From Bog-756 sp963737625 (GTDB taxonomy: Bacteria > Actinomycetota > Acidimicrobiia > Acidimicrobiales > RAAP-2): DNA of 64,000 nucleotides. A program made the position numbers and the translations under genes. The stretch lies in NCBI GenBank assembly GCA_963737625.1, contig CAVTTK010000002.1:2081383-2145382 (forward strand), in the 5' to 3' direction. A model generated the notes under the pieces. The model was not told the origin of the DNA and ran no database searches. It saw nothing but the letters and a program-made list of their open reading frames with translations. Below are positions 1-8,665 of this stretch, piece by piece (position 1 is the stretch's first letter; each line of letters opens with the position of its first letter).

Positions 1-250
1 CGCCGAATTCTCGACGGGCTCATCTGAAGAAGGTTGCCTGACCGCCGATTCATCGGGCAGGGCCAAAAGGCCCTATAACAGAGGTTCCGCCACGTCCGAG
101 TTCTCCAGCGGCCGGTCGGTGGACGCCGTAGTCGGTAGGCAAATAGGGCCGGAAGTCCCTAGAAGGTCTTTCCTCAGTGGATGAAACTTCGACATGGGGG
201 CAAGGTGAAGCATCGCCACGATAGAGGGACCTCACAAGAGGAGAGATGGG

Positions 251-760
251 ATGGCCAAGCCTGACGCAGTATTCGTTTACATCGGCACCTATTCGAGCGA
301 AGTCTCCGCTCGCGCCGACTACGAGATCGTGAAGGACCTCCACGCCGCAGGAGCCGTCGGCACCTACGACGCATCGGTGGTCACCAAGACACCGGACGGC
401 AAGGTCCACGTCAACAAAGATGAGACATCGACCCGCCACGGTGCCTGGGGCGGAGCCGCAGTGGGCGCCGTTGTCAGCATTCTGTTCCCACCCTCGATCA
501 TCGTCGGCGCTGCTGTCGGGGCTGCCGTCGGAGGTGCCGGTGGCCACCTATGGAAAGGGATGTCCCGTGCTGACGTGAAAGAGTTCGGTGACATCATCGA
601 CGCCGGGCAGGCCGCTTTGGTTATTGTCGGTGAGAGCACCATCGAAGAAGCCATCGAGAAGGCCGGATTGAAGGCTGAGAAACATGCCGCCAAGGAACTC
701 AACGTGAGTTCAAAGGACCTCGATAAGGCCATTAAGGAAACGGCACAGTCGGTCAGTTGA
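251..760 (+). CDS. DUF1269 family protein
   Basis: The 169-residue product matches the DUF1269 family, whose function is not established. The N-terminal part reads like a ferredoxin-like fold (PDAVFVYIGTYSSEVSARAD), residues 65-98 form a Gly/Ala-rich hydrophobic hairpin of the type seen in this family, and the C-terminus is a charged helix. An AG-rich ribosome binding site (gaggagag) lies about six bases before the ATG. It heads a run of same-strand genes (CMD-like protein, FUSC transporter, K+ channel), which suggests a membrane or stress role, but that is inference. The family assignment is fairly sure; the function is not known. Confidence 0.85.
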   Translation: MAKPDAVFVYIGTYSSEVSARADYEIVKDLHAAGAVGTYDASVVTKTPDGKVHVNKDETSTRHGAWGGAAVGAVVSILFPPSIIVGAAVGAAVGGAGGHLWKGMSRADVKEFGDIIDAGQAALVIVGESTIEEAIEKAGLKAEKHAAKELNVSSKDLDKAIKETAQSVS

Positions 761-944
761 TCCAGGTCGATACCGATGTGACGGATGTCGTTGCATCGGG
801 AGCCGCAACAGGCGGCGGCAATAGGTGGATCACGTTGAGGAGTGGAGGCGCATATCTGTTGTCGCCAAGTCCCGTACCAAAGAGTGATCTGGCAATGCTT
901 TTGACCAATCCAGTAATTCAGTATTCGAAACAAAGGATATGAAC

Positions 945-1271
945 ATGAGTGAAGACCGACCCCTACTCGCCACCGTCCTAGACATGACCGAGGCGTCGGT
1001 GAGCCGCACCAAACTGAGTGACCGGGAGCTCATGATGGTCCGCCTCGCTGCCTTAGCCGCTGTCAACGCCCCCCCGGCGTCATATCTGCTGAACATGGCA
1101 GCAGTCGCAGCCGCAGGCACGGATCTGACACTGGAGGATGCTCAAAGCACCCTCATCGCGGTTGCGCCGGTCATCGGCACGCCCAGGACCGTGTCGGCGG
1201 CCGCAGCCATCGCCGAAGCACTCGGGCTGGCACTTGCCATCGACGATGCCATTGGGGAAGCTCAATCCTAA
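945..1271 (+). CDS. Carboxymuconolactone decarboxylase-like protein
   Basis: A 108-residue all-helical product. The stretch around DRELMMVRLAALAAVNAP and the following Ala-rich helices resemble the CMD/AhpD fold. The CxxC pair of AhpD peroxidases is absent, so a peroxidase role is unlikely. I chose the ATG at 945 rather than the in-frame ATG at 939, because aaagga sits about eight bases before 945 and would touch 939. It lies between the DUF1269 and FUSC genes on the same strand, and that grouping recurs among actinobacterial CMD-like genes by general knowledge. Substrate unknown. Confidence 0.7.
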   Translation: MSEDRPLLATVLDMTEASVSRTKLSDRELMMVRLAALAAVNAPPASYLLNMAAVAAAGTDLTLEDAQSTLIAVAPVIGTPRTVSAAAAIAEALGLALAIDDAIGEAQS

Positions 1272-1323
1272 ATCCCGAAGTCCAGACTGCGATGACACCA
1301 GGACCATCAACACACGGCGGCGA

Positions 1324-2370
1324 ATGATGCGCCAACTGTCGAACGTGTTTGCTGCCGACGGCGAGAAACTGAACGTCAAGGGCGGAGCAGCAGTTGCTGT
1401 CCTCTTGTTCCTTCTCTGGTTTGTCATCGTCCAGACGAATCAGCAGAAGTACTTCATTACCGGCGTGTTCGCCGTCCTCCTGGTCGCACAAAGCGACCCA
1501 GGGGGGAGTTTAGGAAGCGAGCGGAGGGAATGTCTGCCTTCGCTTTGCTTGGTGCTCTGGTGACTGCCTTTGGCTTCTACGTCGGTGATAAATCCTGGGG
1601 GTTCCTGGTCCTCGCAGTCTTCGTCCTCACTCTGGCGGGCGGCTTGGCCGTGAAACTCGGGGTGCATCAATTCGCTGCGGGCCTGCTCCTCAACATCTGG
1701 TTCCTCGTTGTGCTCTCGCTGGCCACGCACGACACCGGCCACCTCAAAAAAAATCAGCGCATGGGACCAGGCGCTGGCCTGGCTGATTGGGGCAGCGGCG
1801 TCGATCGGCCTCATGCTGGTCGTTTGGTTGGCGAGTGGGGGTAATTGGCGGCCCGCACCGGTCATGGACCTCCCCGGCGGTCAATCACCAGTGAACCTGA
1901 CTCGACCGATTGTCCTCTTCGCGCTCATCCGGGCCGCAGCCCTGGCTGCCTCAACCGCCATCGCCTTCGGAGCAGGCCTGGCCAACGCGGACTGGATGCC
2001 CATCGCCACCATCGCTGCGATGAAGCCCAGCCTTGGACAATCCAAGCTGTTCGGCGAGCAGCGTCTGATGGGTGCGGCCATGGTTGCTGCTGCGGCCATA
2101 CCGATCCTGATCCTGGTCGGCAGCAAGCACGCGCTGGAGGTCATCATTATCCTCCTGGCCGGACTCGGAGTAGCCATTCGTGGCGTGAACTACACCCACT
2201 ACGCCGGGGCGATCGCCTGTGCCGCTCTTATTGCTGCTGACCTGCCTCAACCGACCAACTTCGCCGCCGAAGGGCGGCGGGTCCTCTTCACCCTGATCGG
2301 CGTCGGCATCGGCGTGATCGTGATGTTCGTAGCTGACCGGCTTCAAAGGCACTCCACTCAGCCAGTCTGA
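1324..2370 (+). pseudogene. FUSC-like membrane transporter, two frameshifts
   Basis: Three adjacent reading frames join into one polytopic membrane protein of the FUSC / aromatic-acid exporter type. Segment one runs to about 1503 and ends in VLLVAQSDPGG. Segment two continues as EFRKRAEGMSAFALLGALV from about 1506 to 1745. Segment three continues as SAWDQALAWLIGAAAS to the TGA at 2368. The first break is in a run of six G (1501-1506) and fits loss of one G. The second is in a run of eight A (1746-1753) and fits gain of one A. Because the two errors are of opposite sign and in homopolymers, sequencing error is as plausible as decay. The hydrophobic segments are well kept, which argues for a recently working gene. 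No good ribosome binding site is seen at 1324. Confidence 0.75.
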
Positions 2371-2400
2371 GCTTCGGAGCACGAGAGAAACGGGAACATC

Positions 2401-2952
2401 ATGCCTGCCGACGAGACAGGAGTAACGCCGATTGGAAACCTGACCGAGCGAGGACGACGACGGCTGGTCGTCTTCGCTGTAATGCGTACGGTTGCCACGG
2501 TCGCACTGGTCCTAGCTCTCTATTTTCTGCTACCCCTGGGCGGCGGCACCAACGTTCAGAAGATCGTCAAGCTGACGCTTGGAGCATTGGTACTCACGGC
2601 GATCATCATCTGGCAGGTCCGCCGGATCATGCGCTCGAACCACCCGGTCGGTCGGGCTGTCGAGGCGCTGGCCTTTAGTGTTCCAATCTACATGCTGTTC
2701 TTTGCGGCCACTTACTTCGTGATGGCCCACAGCAATCCGACTGCATTCGGGGCACCGGTCAGTCGAAGTGACGCAATGTATTTCTCCTCGACCGTATTCA
2801 CCACCGTCGGCTTTGGCGACATCACGGCTAAGAGCGAAGCGGCGCGCCTTGTGGTTACCGCTCAGATGTGGCTGGACTTGGTGTTCTTGGGGCTGGTGTT
2901 ACGTGTGGTCACTCAGGCCGTCAAATACGGCCAGCAGCATCGAGCAGCATGA
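2401..2952 (+). CDS. Two-pore-domain-type potassium channel protein (Ion_trans_2)
   Basis: A 183-residue membrane protein that should pass K+ across the cytoplasmic membrane. The selectivity filter TVGFGD is at residues 135-140, preceded by a pore helix (MYFSSTVF) and followed by a final membrane helix (about 155-172). Two further hydrophobic segments lie at about 23-45 and 58-74, and another at 92-110. There is no RCK or cyclic-nucleotide domain, so gating would rely on the membrane part or on partners. It follows the FUSC gene by 30 bases and probably shares its transcript. The channel assignment is firm because of the filter. Confidence 0.9.
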   Translation: MPADETGVTPIGNLTERGRRRLVVFAVMRTVATVALVLALYFLLPLGGGTNVQKIVKLTLGALVLTAIIIWQVRRIMRSNHPVGRAVEALAFSVPIYMLFFAATYFVMAHSNPTAFGAPVSRSDAMYFSSTVFTTVGFGDITAKSEAARLVVTAQMWLDLVFLGLVLRVVTQAVKYGQQHRAA

Positions 2953-2953
2953 A

Positions 2954-2980
2954 GGTGCCCCGGAACGCCGGGTAGGCGGC
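2954..2980. repeat. GC-rich intergenic hairpin of the CCGG-core family
   Basis: Just after the channel gene stop, the sequence ccccggaacgccgggtaggc has the same core (CCCC-NN-AACGCCGG) as the hairpins at about 5210, 6732, 11827 and 13815. It lies between convergent genes, so a bidirectional transcription stop is possible, but there is no T-tract. Confidence 0.45.
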
Positions 2981-3075
2981 GACTATCACCCGCCACCTAC
3001 CGGCACAACTGGGCCTCTGGAATGTACTAAGAGCAGGGCGCCTGATCAGCTTGCTGTGGTAGCCGCCCTGCCCTG

Positions 3076-4977
3076 TTAGGGGGCGACGCCGTTTGCCCCG
3101 GTGGAGGTCGCTCCGACCACCGGGGCATTGAGGCGGAGGGCACCGGCGGAACCGAAGAACCCGGCGTCACCAAAGGTGAACACGCCGCCGTCGGAGGCCA
3201 TGAGCCAGTAGCCCTTGCCATCAGCGGTTCCGGTCATGCCAACAATGGGCTTGTTGAGGTGCGTCGCGCCAGTGGAGCCGAAGAACCCGGCATCACCGAA
3301 GGCGAACACGCCGCCATCAGAAGCCACCAGCCAATAGCCCTTTCCGCTCGGGGTAGGGGCGATTCCAACGATGGGCATATTCAGGTGGGTCGCGCCAGTG
3401 GAGCCGAAGAACCCGGCATCACCGAAGGCGAACACGCCGCCATCAGAAGCCACCAGCCAGTAGCCCAGCCCGTCGGGGGTCGGGGCCATGCCGACTATGG
3501 GCTTGTTGAGGTGGATGCCACCCGTGGAGCCGAAGAAGTGGGCGTCCCCGAAGGTGAAGATGCCGCCGTCGGAGGCCACCAGCCAGTAGCCGAGGCCGTT
3601 GGTCCCGGGGGTCCCCTGAGGCCCGCCGGCCGCCGGCGTCATGGCCACCCCGACGATGGGGGCGTTCAGGTGGGTGCCGCCCATGGAGCCGTAGAAGCTG
3701 GCGTTACCGTAGGTGAACACCCCTCCGTCGGAGGCTGCCAGCACGTACCCGCCCTGGTCACGGGTCTGGGCCATGCCGACCACGGGGGCGTTGAGCTGCA
3801 GGTTGCCCGCCGACCCGTAAAACCCGGCGTTGCCGAAGTTGAGGATGCCGCCATCGGAGGCGCTCATCCAGTAGCCGCGACCTGGAACGGGCTGGGTGAA
3901 CAGGAGGGTTGTGCCGGTGAAGGTGTTCCCCGACTGGGTGGTGCCGGTCACCTGCCAGCTTTGCCAGATGCCCACATACTCGCTCATGGTGTTGCCGGTG
4001 ATTGTGGTGCCGGACAGCGTCGGGGTCACCGGTGGCGGGATCGGGTTCACCTCAAGGGCGATGGCGGTTGTCTGGGGCGCTCCGTTGACCCGGCCCCAGT
4101 TGTTGCCACTCAGGGTGTTCCCGGTGATGGCTGTCCCCGTGATGGAGTCGCCCGGGGCGTTGGAGTGGACGGTGATTCCGCTCAAGAAGCTACCGGTCAC
4201 GGTGTTACCGCTGACCGTGGTACCGGACAGGGTGGCGCCTGGGGCGTTGGTAGCCACGACGATCTGGCCGATCACCGGGCCGTGGGGTCCGAATTTGCCG
4301 GGTGCGCCTTGGATCTGATTGTTGCTCACGATCGTTCCGCTAACCCCTGCGCCGGGGACCCATGCTTCGATGACGATGGCGCAGCCTCCGTAATTGCCAG
4401 TGATGGTGTTGCCCGTCACCGTGTTGTTCGTGGAAGGCACGGGCGTGGTCGGCCCGTTCGGCGCGGCGGGGTCGAGGCCACCGCCCTCATCGGTCACCGA
4501 AATGCCCCCATCAGCCAGATTGCCGGTAACCGTATTGCCGCTGACCGTCGAGTTCGCCACCCCCACGAGCTCGATCGCCTTGTCAGCGCCCAAATTGGCT
4601 GTGGGGGTCAAGCCGTTGTTCTGGACGGTGTTGTTCTGGACCTTGAGGTTCGACACACCCTCGGCCATGATCCCGTGGTCGCCCGCCCCCGACACGGTGA
4701 TGCCGCTGATGGTGACGTTATTGGCTCCAGGGGCCACGTAGATTCCGAGGTCACAGCCGGTTCCATCGACGTTCGAACTTACGGTCGTGCCGCTCGTGCT
4801 CACGACCTGGGCCGCGGTGAACCCCGTGCTACCCGCCGGGCTGCACGTCACATTGGGAGCGGCACCCGCCGTCGTTGTCCCGAGTGCAGCCGGTGCCAGC
4901 CATCCGATGCCGGTCGCCACCATCGCCAATGGCACTCCCTCGAGCAGAGCGCGCCTCACGGATCGCCATCGTGCCAT
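3076..4977 (-). CDS. Secreted right-handed beta-helix protein with six C-terminal GYW repeats
   Basis: A 633-residue exported protein. The start is the ATG at 4977, because ggaggaaca directly precedes it; an upstream in-frame extension to 5091 has no such site. A signal peptide is visible (ARWRSVRRALLEGVPLAMVA, cleavage after an AGA motif). Residues about 50-330 hold irregular repeats rich in N-T-V-S-G-N-T (such as NTVTGNTITGNYGG), the pattern of right-handed parallel beta-helix (pectate-lyase-like) proteins. The last ~250 residues are six units of the GYWLVASDGGVFAFGDAGFF type, one of them with a Pro/Gly insertion. The beta-helix could bind or cleave polysaccharide; no catalytic residues can be assigned. 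Two other proteins here share the six-unit module. Confidence 0.85.
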   Translation of the reverse strand: MARWRSVRRALLEGVPLAMVATGIGWLAPAALGTTTAGAAPNVTCSPAGSTGFTAAQVVSTSGTTVSSNVDGTGCDLGIYVAPGANNVTISGITVSGAGDHGIMAEGVSNLKVQNNTVQNNGLTPTANLGADKAIELVGVANSTVSGNTVTGNLADGGISVTDEGGGLDPAAPNGPTTPVPSTNNTVTGNTITGNYGGCAIVIEAWVPGAGVSGTIVSNNQIQGAPGKFGPHGPVIGQIVVATNAPGATLSGTTVSGNTVTGSFLSGITVHSNAPGDSITGTAITGNTLSGNNWGRVNGAPQTTAIALEVNPIPPPVTPTLSGTTITGNTMSEYVGIWQSWQVTGTTQSGNTFTGTTLLFTQPVPGRGYWMSASDGGILNFGNAGFYGSAGNLQLNAPVVGMAQTRDQGGYVLAASDGGVFTYGNASFYGSMGGTHLNAPIVGVAMTPAAGGPQGTPGTNGLGYWLVASDGGIFTFGDAHFFGSTGGIHLNKPIVGMAPTPDGLGYWLVASDGGVFAFGDAGFFGSTGATHLNMPIVGIAPTPSGKGYWLVASDGGVFAFGDAGFFGSTGATHLNKPIVGMTGTADGKGYWLMASDGGVFTFGDAGFFGSAGALRLNAPVVGATSTGANGVAP

Positions 4978-5208
4978 TGTTCCTCCAGTGGGTAGCAGGT
5001 TCGGGGAACAGCCGATCGTCACTCGCTGAGACTGTTGGCCGTAGCGCCGAATGTAGGCGCCCATTCTTATTGCTGCAACCGCGAATTCCACGGGGCTGGC
5101 TCCCAGCGGGACCGTCTACGAGCTGTTTTTCGTCAGATCCCCGTTCCGGGTGCTCGAATCCCATGGATCCTGAAATGGGTCAAACCCGCTCGACTGGGGA
5201 CGCCGCTC

Positions 5209-5257
5209 CTGCCCCACAACGCCGGGAGCGGGTCAGTTATCAACCGCCCGTAAGGTC
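5209..5257. repeat. GC-rich intergenic hairpin copy followed by a ggTTATCAACCG segment
   Basis: The stretch has ctgccccacaacgccggg followed by gcgggtcag, which pairs imperfectly as a hairpin, then ttatcaaccgcccg. The same order (CCCC, CCGG, then GGTTATCAACC or GGTTGTTGACC) recurs near 13815 and 17583, so this looks like one dispersed intergenic sequence family. Confidence 0.45.
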
Positions 5258-5274
5258 CCGGGGACCTTCAGCGA

Positions 5275-5592
5275 TCAGCCGCCCACTGCGGAGCGAGCCC
5301 AGGCGAGAGAGGCAGCTCCACTGGCGACCCCGTCGGCGACTTCCACCACCGGTACAACGTTGACGTCATTCCAGTAGGCGAACTTGGAAACAAACGAATA
5401 GACGATGTTCGGATCTTCAGCCTCCACGAACACATAGCCACCGTTGTTCATCGTGGAGAGGAACGCATGGACAGTGAGCCCCTCTTCAGGCGTCCACGTG
5501 CCGAATGCTTTCAGCAGTGCATCCTGGTTGGCGAAGTTCTGATCGTAAGTGAGCCCGGCAGTGCGAATCTCGTATTCGATTACATACTTCAT
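5275..5592 (-). CDS. DUF3303-like small protein
   Basis: A 105-residue soluble protein beginning MKYVIEYEIRTAGL, with TWTPEEGLTVHAFL in the middle and VFVEAEDPNIVYSFVSKF later. This pattern fits the DUF3303 / ferredoxin-like dimeric alpha+beta barrel group, small proteins of unknown substrate. The ATG at 5592 is preceded by agaggagac with good spacing; an in-frame TTG one codon earlier is less likely. No partner gene is evident: the upstream neighbour is a frameshifted acetyltransferase. Confidence 0.7.
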   Translation of the reverse strand: MKYVIEYEIRTAGLTYDQNFANQDALLKAFGTWTPEEGLTVHAFLSTMNNGGYVFVEAEDPNIVYSFVSKFAYWNDVNVVPVVEVADGVASGAASLAWARSAVGG

Positions 5593-5719
5593 CAAGTCTC
5601 CTCTGAACGAGTCAATCCGCCTTGGACTTGACCATTCCGCACCCTAGCCCTCAATCGTGTCCCGATGCCGAGCCATTCATGCTGGCTTACAAGTGGTGCC
5701 CCATACCGCCGGTCGAGGT

Positions 5720-6216
5720 TCACTGTGATCGAACGGCTAATCGGACCATTGTCCAGGACGATCCGTGCTTCTCGACCGGGACGAAGCCCACTGATTCATA
5801 AGGCGGCGCGCTGGATTCGCCTCTGCCACGCTGAGACTCAGCGCTGGACAGCCCTGGCTTTCACTGGCGTTGATGAGGTCGACCATGAGCCGACGGCCAA
5901 CCCCTTCGTGCCGACGCGACGCGACGACTGCGATCGACAGTTCGGGGATATCTTCGGCGACAAAGCCGTAGCCATGGCTCGCCTCGGTGTACGTCCGATA
6001 CCAAACCGCGCCCACCGGTGCGTCTTGTTCTGCAATCAGTCCATGATCGCCCGATCTCGGCCATCCAGCGAGGTACATCGAATAGCGCGGATCGGCGAGC
6101 ACCTGGTGACCGGTCGGCGTTGGCTTGTCAGGTCGCCAGACTGCGGCCTCGCCAAGCATCTTCGCCAAAAAGGTGAAGTCCTCGGGCCCTGCCGACCGAT
6201 ACTGAACGTCCCTCAT
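5720..6216 (-). pseudogene. GNAT acetyltransferase with 3' frameshift
   Basis: From the ATG at 6216 (MRDVQYRSAGPEDF) the frame encodes a GNAT N-acetyltransferase core, including an acetyl-CoA loop region (SIAVVASRRHEGVGRRLM) and NPARRL near the end. The frame then runs into MNQWASSRSRSTDRPG, which is unlike the family. The next frame over reads YESVGFVPVEKHGSSWTMVR and stops at 5720, exactly the usual GNAT C-terminus. One base therefore appears to be missing near 5800. The domain call is firm. Whether the shift is real or a sequencing error is open. Confidence 0.75.
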
Positions 6217-6335
6217 GTTCAGCAGTTTGGCAGACGGTTTGCCCGTGCCAAGGCCCTGCCAGACCCGCCGGCATGTGCTCCACTGGCCAGGTCCAGGCTG
6301 CCCCACACAGCCGGGCCTGGGGCAATACTGGTGAG

Positions 6336-6728
6336 ATGTCAATCACGTACGGATGGCGGGAGGAGATCGCCAACCTCGAGATCAACCGTCTTCACGCAGA
6401 GGCATTCGAGACGAGCGGGTTCCGAGATTGGCGAGCCGCCCTGACCGAGCACGCCCTTGGGTGGGTTACGGCCCGTAATGAAGGCCACCTCGTCGGATTC
6501 GTCAACGTCGTCTGGGACGGTCTCGTCCATGCCTGGATTCAGGACCTAATGGTTGCCGCCGATCATCGAACCCGTGGTATCGGGACCCAGCTCATCGAGA
6601 GGGCAAAGGACCGAGCAGCACGGGCGGGGTGCGAGTGGCTTCACGTCGATTTCGAGGCTGACCTCAGTGACTTCTATATCGGTGCCTGTGGATTCACCCC
6701 GACCTCGGCGGGGCTTATCCACTTGTAG
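6336..6728 (+). CDS. GNAT family N-acetyltransferase
   Basis: A 130-residue soluble enzyme expected to transfer an acetyl group from acetyl-CoA to an amine. The GNAT signature AADHRTRGIGTQLIERAKDR holds the R-x-x-G-x-G/A pyrophosphate-binding turn, followed by beta-5 (EWLHVDFEADL) and a FYIGACGFTPT C-terminal strand. The ATG at 6336 gives the length typical of compact GNATs. It is divergent from the frameshifted GNAT gene at 5720-6216, with 119 bases between the starts. Substrate unknown. A GC-rich hairpin follows the stop by four bases. Confidence 0.85.
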   Translation: MSITYGWREEIANLEINRLHAEAFETSGFRDWRAALTEHALGWVTARNEGHLVGFVNVVWDGLVHAWIQDLMVAADHRTRGIGTQLIERAKDRAARAGCEWLHVDFEADLSDFYIGACGFTPTSAGLIHL

Positions 6729-6731
6729 GGG

Positions 6732-6755
6732 CCTGCCCCACATCGCCGGGACAGG
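6732..6755. terminator. GC-rich hairpin after GNAT gene
   Basis: cctgcccc pairs with gggacagg around an acatcgcc loop, with one mismatch. It starts four bases past the stop codon of the GNAT gene. There is no U-tract, so it may be a pause or mRNA-end hairpin, and it belongs to the CCGG-core repeat family. Confidence 0.5.
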
Positions 6756-6809
6756 GTCGCTATTAGCTCCGCCCGTCCGCGCGACCTACTCACGAGGCAG
6801 AATGAGATA

Positions 6810-7622
6810 GTGGTCGATAGCGCAGCGCTGAACGTAAACCGAGACGGACTCACATTAGAGGGCGAGCGATGGCTAGGGGCCGGACCCATAACAGTGTTCC
6901 TCCATGCCGGGGTCACTGACCGGCGAAGCTGGGAAGGGGTGGTGCCGCGGCTAACGCAATCACTATCACCTGTGACCTATGACCGCCGCGGCTTTGGGCA
7001 AACGCTTGTATCACCCACCCCGTTCTCGCACGTCGATGACTTACTCGCTGTGTTGGACGCCGTCACCGACGCGCCTGCATGGTTGGTCGGTAGCTCCATG
7101 GGCGGTGGGCTGGCACTCGATGCAGCCCTGACGGCTCCCGACCTGGTGGCAGGACTCGTGCTGATCGCTCCTGCGGTCAGCGGCGACACCGAGTTCGACC
7201 TTGATCCCGACACCGCCCGCTTGGATCAACTGCTCGATGAGGCAATCGAGCAAGGAAGTCTCGCCGAGGTCAACCGATTGGAGACCTGGTTGTGGCTTGA
7301 TGGTCCGGGACAACCCGAAGGCCGAGTTCGGGACCCCATTCGAACTCTCGCAATCCAAATGAACGAGATCATCCTCGGAAACGATGCTGCTGAGGATGCC
7401 GGAGCCAGCGGCTTGGATGCGTGGGGTCGAATCAACGATGTTCGAGTCCCAGTCACTGTTGCGTGTGGAGAGTTCGACGTGCCTTTTCTGAAGAGCAGAA
7501 GCAGGGAGCTCGCGGAGAGTCTTCCATTCGGTCGATTCGTTGAGCTGAGAGGTGTTGCACACCTCCCCCATATGGAGAATCCCGACGAAGTGGCCACTCT
7601 GGTGCTGGAGGTATGTGCCTAG
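6810..7622 (+). CDS. Alpha/beta hydrolase
   Basis: A 270-residue soluble hydrolase of the alpha/beta fold. The nucleophile elbow GSSMGG places the catalytic Ser at residue 96. FLHAGVTDRRSW provides the oxyanion loop, CGEFDVPF the acid, and GVAHLPHMENP the catalytic His. A cap region of roughly 80 residues lies between strands 6 and 7 (about 125-200). The start is a GTG at 6810 with gaggcag upstream. The family includes esterases and C-C hydrolases, and substrate cannot be read from sequence. The gene stands alone, followed by about 490 bases of non-coding repeat. Confidence 0.9.
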   Translation: MVDSAALNVNRDGLTLEGERWLGAGPITVFLHAGVTDRRSWEGVVPRLTQSLSPVTYDRRGFGQTLVSPTPFSHVDDLLAVLDAVTDAPAWLVGSSMGGGLALDAALTAPDLVAGLVLIAPAVSGDTEFDLDPDTARLDQLLDEAIEQGSLAEVNRLETWLWLDGPGQPEGRVRDPIRTLAIQMNEIILGNDAAEDAGASGLDAWGRINDVRVPVTVACGEFDVPFLKSRSRELAESLPFGRFVELRGVAHLPHMENPDEVATLVLEVCA

Positions 7623-7639
7623 CGAAGGTGCCCCCGACC

Positions 7640-7920
7640 ACCGCTCATGGGGGATATCCACGCCCCCCTGCACCGCGCCCCAGTCCCCCGCTGTTGGAGC
7701 TGTTCGTCTTCCGCTCGATACGACGTTGTCCGTTTCTACCTCAGGGCGATCCACGGCCGAGGTCCGCCGAACTCTGGACGCAACGCGGTATCAGCCTCCT
7801 GACGGTTGAGGATGGCGACCGGCCACCACGTCGGCAACGCGAGCTCAGCTATCCGACGTTGGGCCGATTGATCTTCGGATGCGGCCGTCAGTCGGCGTAG
7901 CTTCCGCCAGGACTCTGAAT
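7640..7920. repeat. Dispersed non-coding repeat, copy 1
   Basis: The order of words in this gene-free stretch (gatatccacgcccccctg, tgttcgtcttccgctcgata, ccacggccgaggtc, ggtatcagcctcctgacgg) is matched word by word at about 20546-20745, where the second copy lies. It includes a small inverted repeat, tcagcc...ggttga, at 7791-7808. No convincing coding sequence is seen between 7623 and 8114. Confidence 0.55.
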
Positions 7921-8114
7921 CCACTGTCGTCACTGGCCGCGAAACGGTGTGGACCATGGCCCAAGAGGAGAAAGGCGATTGTGGAACAAAATCGCGCAAT
8001 CCGTACGCTTTGGAATGCTGACCGTCCAATGCTTTCTCAATGGGAGGTCTGTCACCGGGCCTGGTCCACTCAAACGAACGAATCCGTGGACAGGTACTGA
8101 TCCCAACGTCGGAA

Positions 8115-8375
8115 CTATCGTTCGTAATGAAATCGGGCCTGGAGAACGACGACGTCGTCACCTTCGACCAAGTACACGAGCCGGTGTTCGTCATCAATAC
8201 GCCTGGACCAACAGCCGGCCAGAATGTGCCGCAGTGGCTCTGGCTTCCCGATGCCGGCGAAGGGATCCCGGAGCGTGTCGTCGAGAAGGCGGTTGATCCG
8301 CTTGACTGTTGCCTTATCGGTCGCCTGCCAGTGCCGGTAGTCCTCCCAGCCGTGAGGGGTGAAGACCAGCCGCAT
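8115..8375 (-). CDS. yoeB: YoeB-like toxin (RelE/Txe superfamily)
   Basis: An 86-residue basic protein, the size of Txe/YoeB toxins, which are ribosome-dependent mRNA interferases. The start MRLVFTPHGWEDYRHWQATD, the middle PFAGIGKPEPLRH and the end WSRRIDDEHRLVYLV with a terminal FHYE.R are hallmark YoeB segments. The Glu (KPEPL), Arg (SRRID) and terminal His of the family active site can be seen. The gene overlaps the antitoxin stop by one base (TGATG), so the two are translationally coupled. It should be intact and active. Confidence 0.93.
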   Translation of the reverse strand: MRLVFTPHGWEDYRHWQATDKATVKRINRLLDDTLRDPFAGIGKPEPLRHILAGCWSRRIDDEHRLVYLVEGDDVVVLQARFHYER

Positions 8376-8617
8376 CAGGAGTGATTGTGAACCTCACGCT
8401 CGCCGGTCTGCGCCTGGTGCAGGCTCTCCAGAAGGCGCTCGGCATTCGCGGGAACCCGGAGCAAGTACGCCGTCTCCGTGAGTGCGTCGTAGTCGGCGCG
8501 GGACAAGAGGACGGCGTCGCCACGCTTCGAGGTGATCTCGACTGGCTCGCGGTCGTCGTTTACCTGCTCAATGAGCGGAAACAGGTTCTTTCGGGCTTCG
8601 CTCGCCGTGATGGCCAT
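8375..8617 (-). CDS. yefM: YefM/Phd-type antitoxin
   Basis: An 80-residue protein that should neutralise the downstream YoeB toxin and repress the operon. It begins MAITASEARKNLFPLIEQVN, the Phd/YefM DNA-binding N-terminus, followed by EITSKRGDAVLLSRADYDAL. The acidic, probably unfolded C-terminus binds the toxin. The ATG at 8617 is preceded by aggagcgacta, a clear ribosome binding site. Two palindromes lie 15-48 bases upstream (8632-8665) and are the likely operators. Confidence 0.93.
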   Translation of the reverse strand: MAITASEARKNLFPLIEQVNDDREPVEITSKRGDAVLLSRADYDALTETAYLLRVPANAERLLESLHQAQTGEREVHNHS

Positions 8618-8631
8618 TAGTCGCTCCTGGC

Positions 8632-8665
8632 TATGTTGGAACATATGGTACAAGATACGGTACCA
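8632..8665. promoter_or_regulatory. Two adjacent palindromes, probable toxin-antitoxin operators
   Basis: TATGTT-GG-AACATA (8632-8645) is a perfect 6-bp inverted repeat. It abuts TGGTAC-N8-GTACCA (8646-8665). Both lie just upstream of the antitoxin start. YefM/YoeB complexes are known to bind a pair of palindromes with a GTAC core, so autoregulation here is a reasonable inference. Confidence 0.65.

Noticed and set aside
757..942. Short open frame between the DUF1269 and CMD-like genes
   Set aside because: It has no ribosome binding site, no recognisable make-up and low-quality coding bias.
3259..4995. Long plus-strand open frame opposite the beta-helix protein
   Set aside because: It is the antisense of a repeat-coding gene with high GC at the third base. 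Its product has no domain, whereas the minus strand has a signal peptide and repeats.
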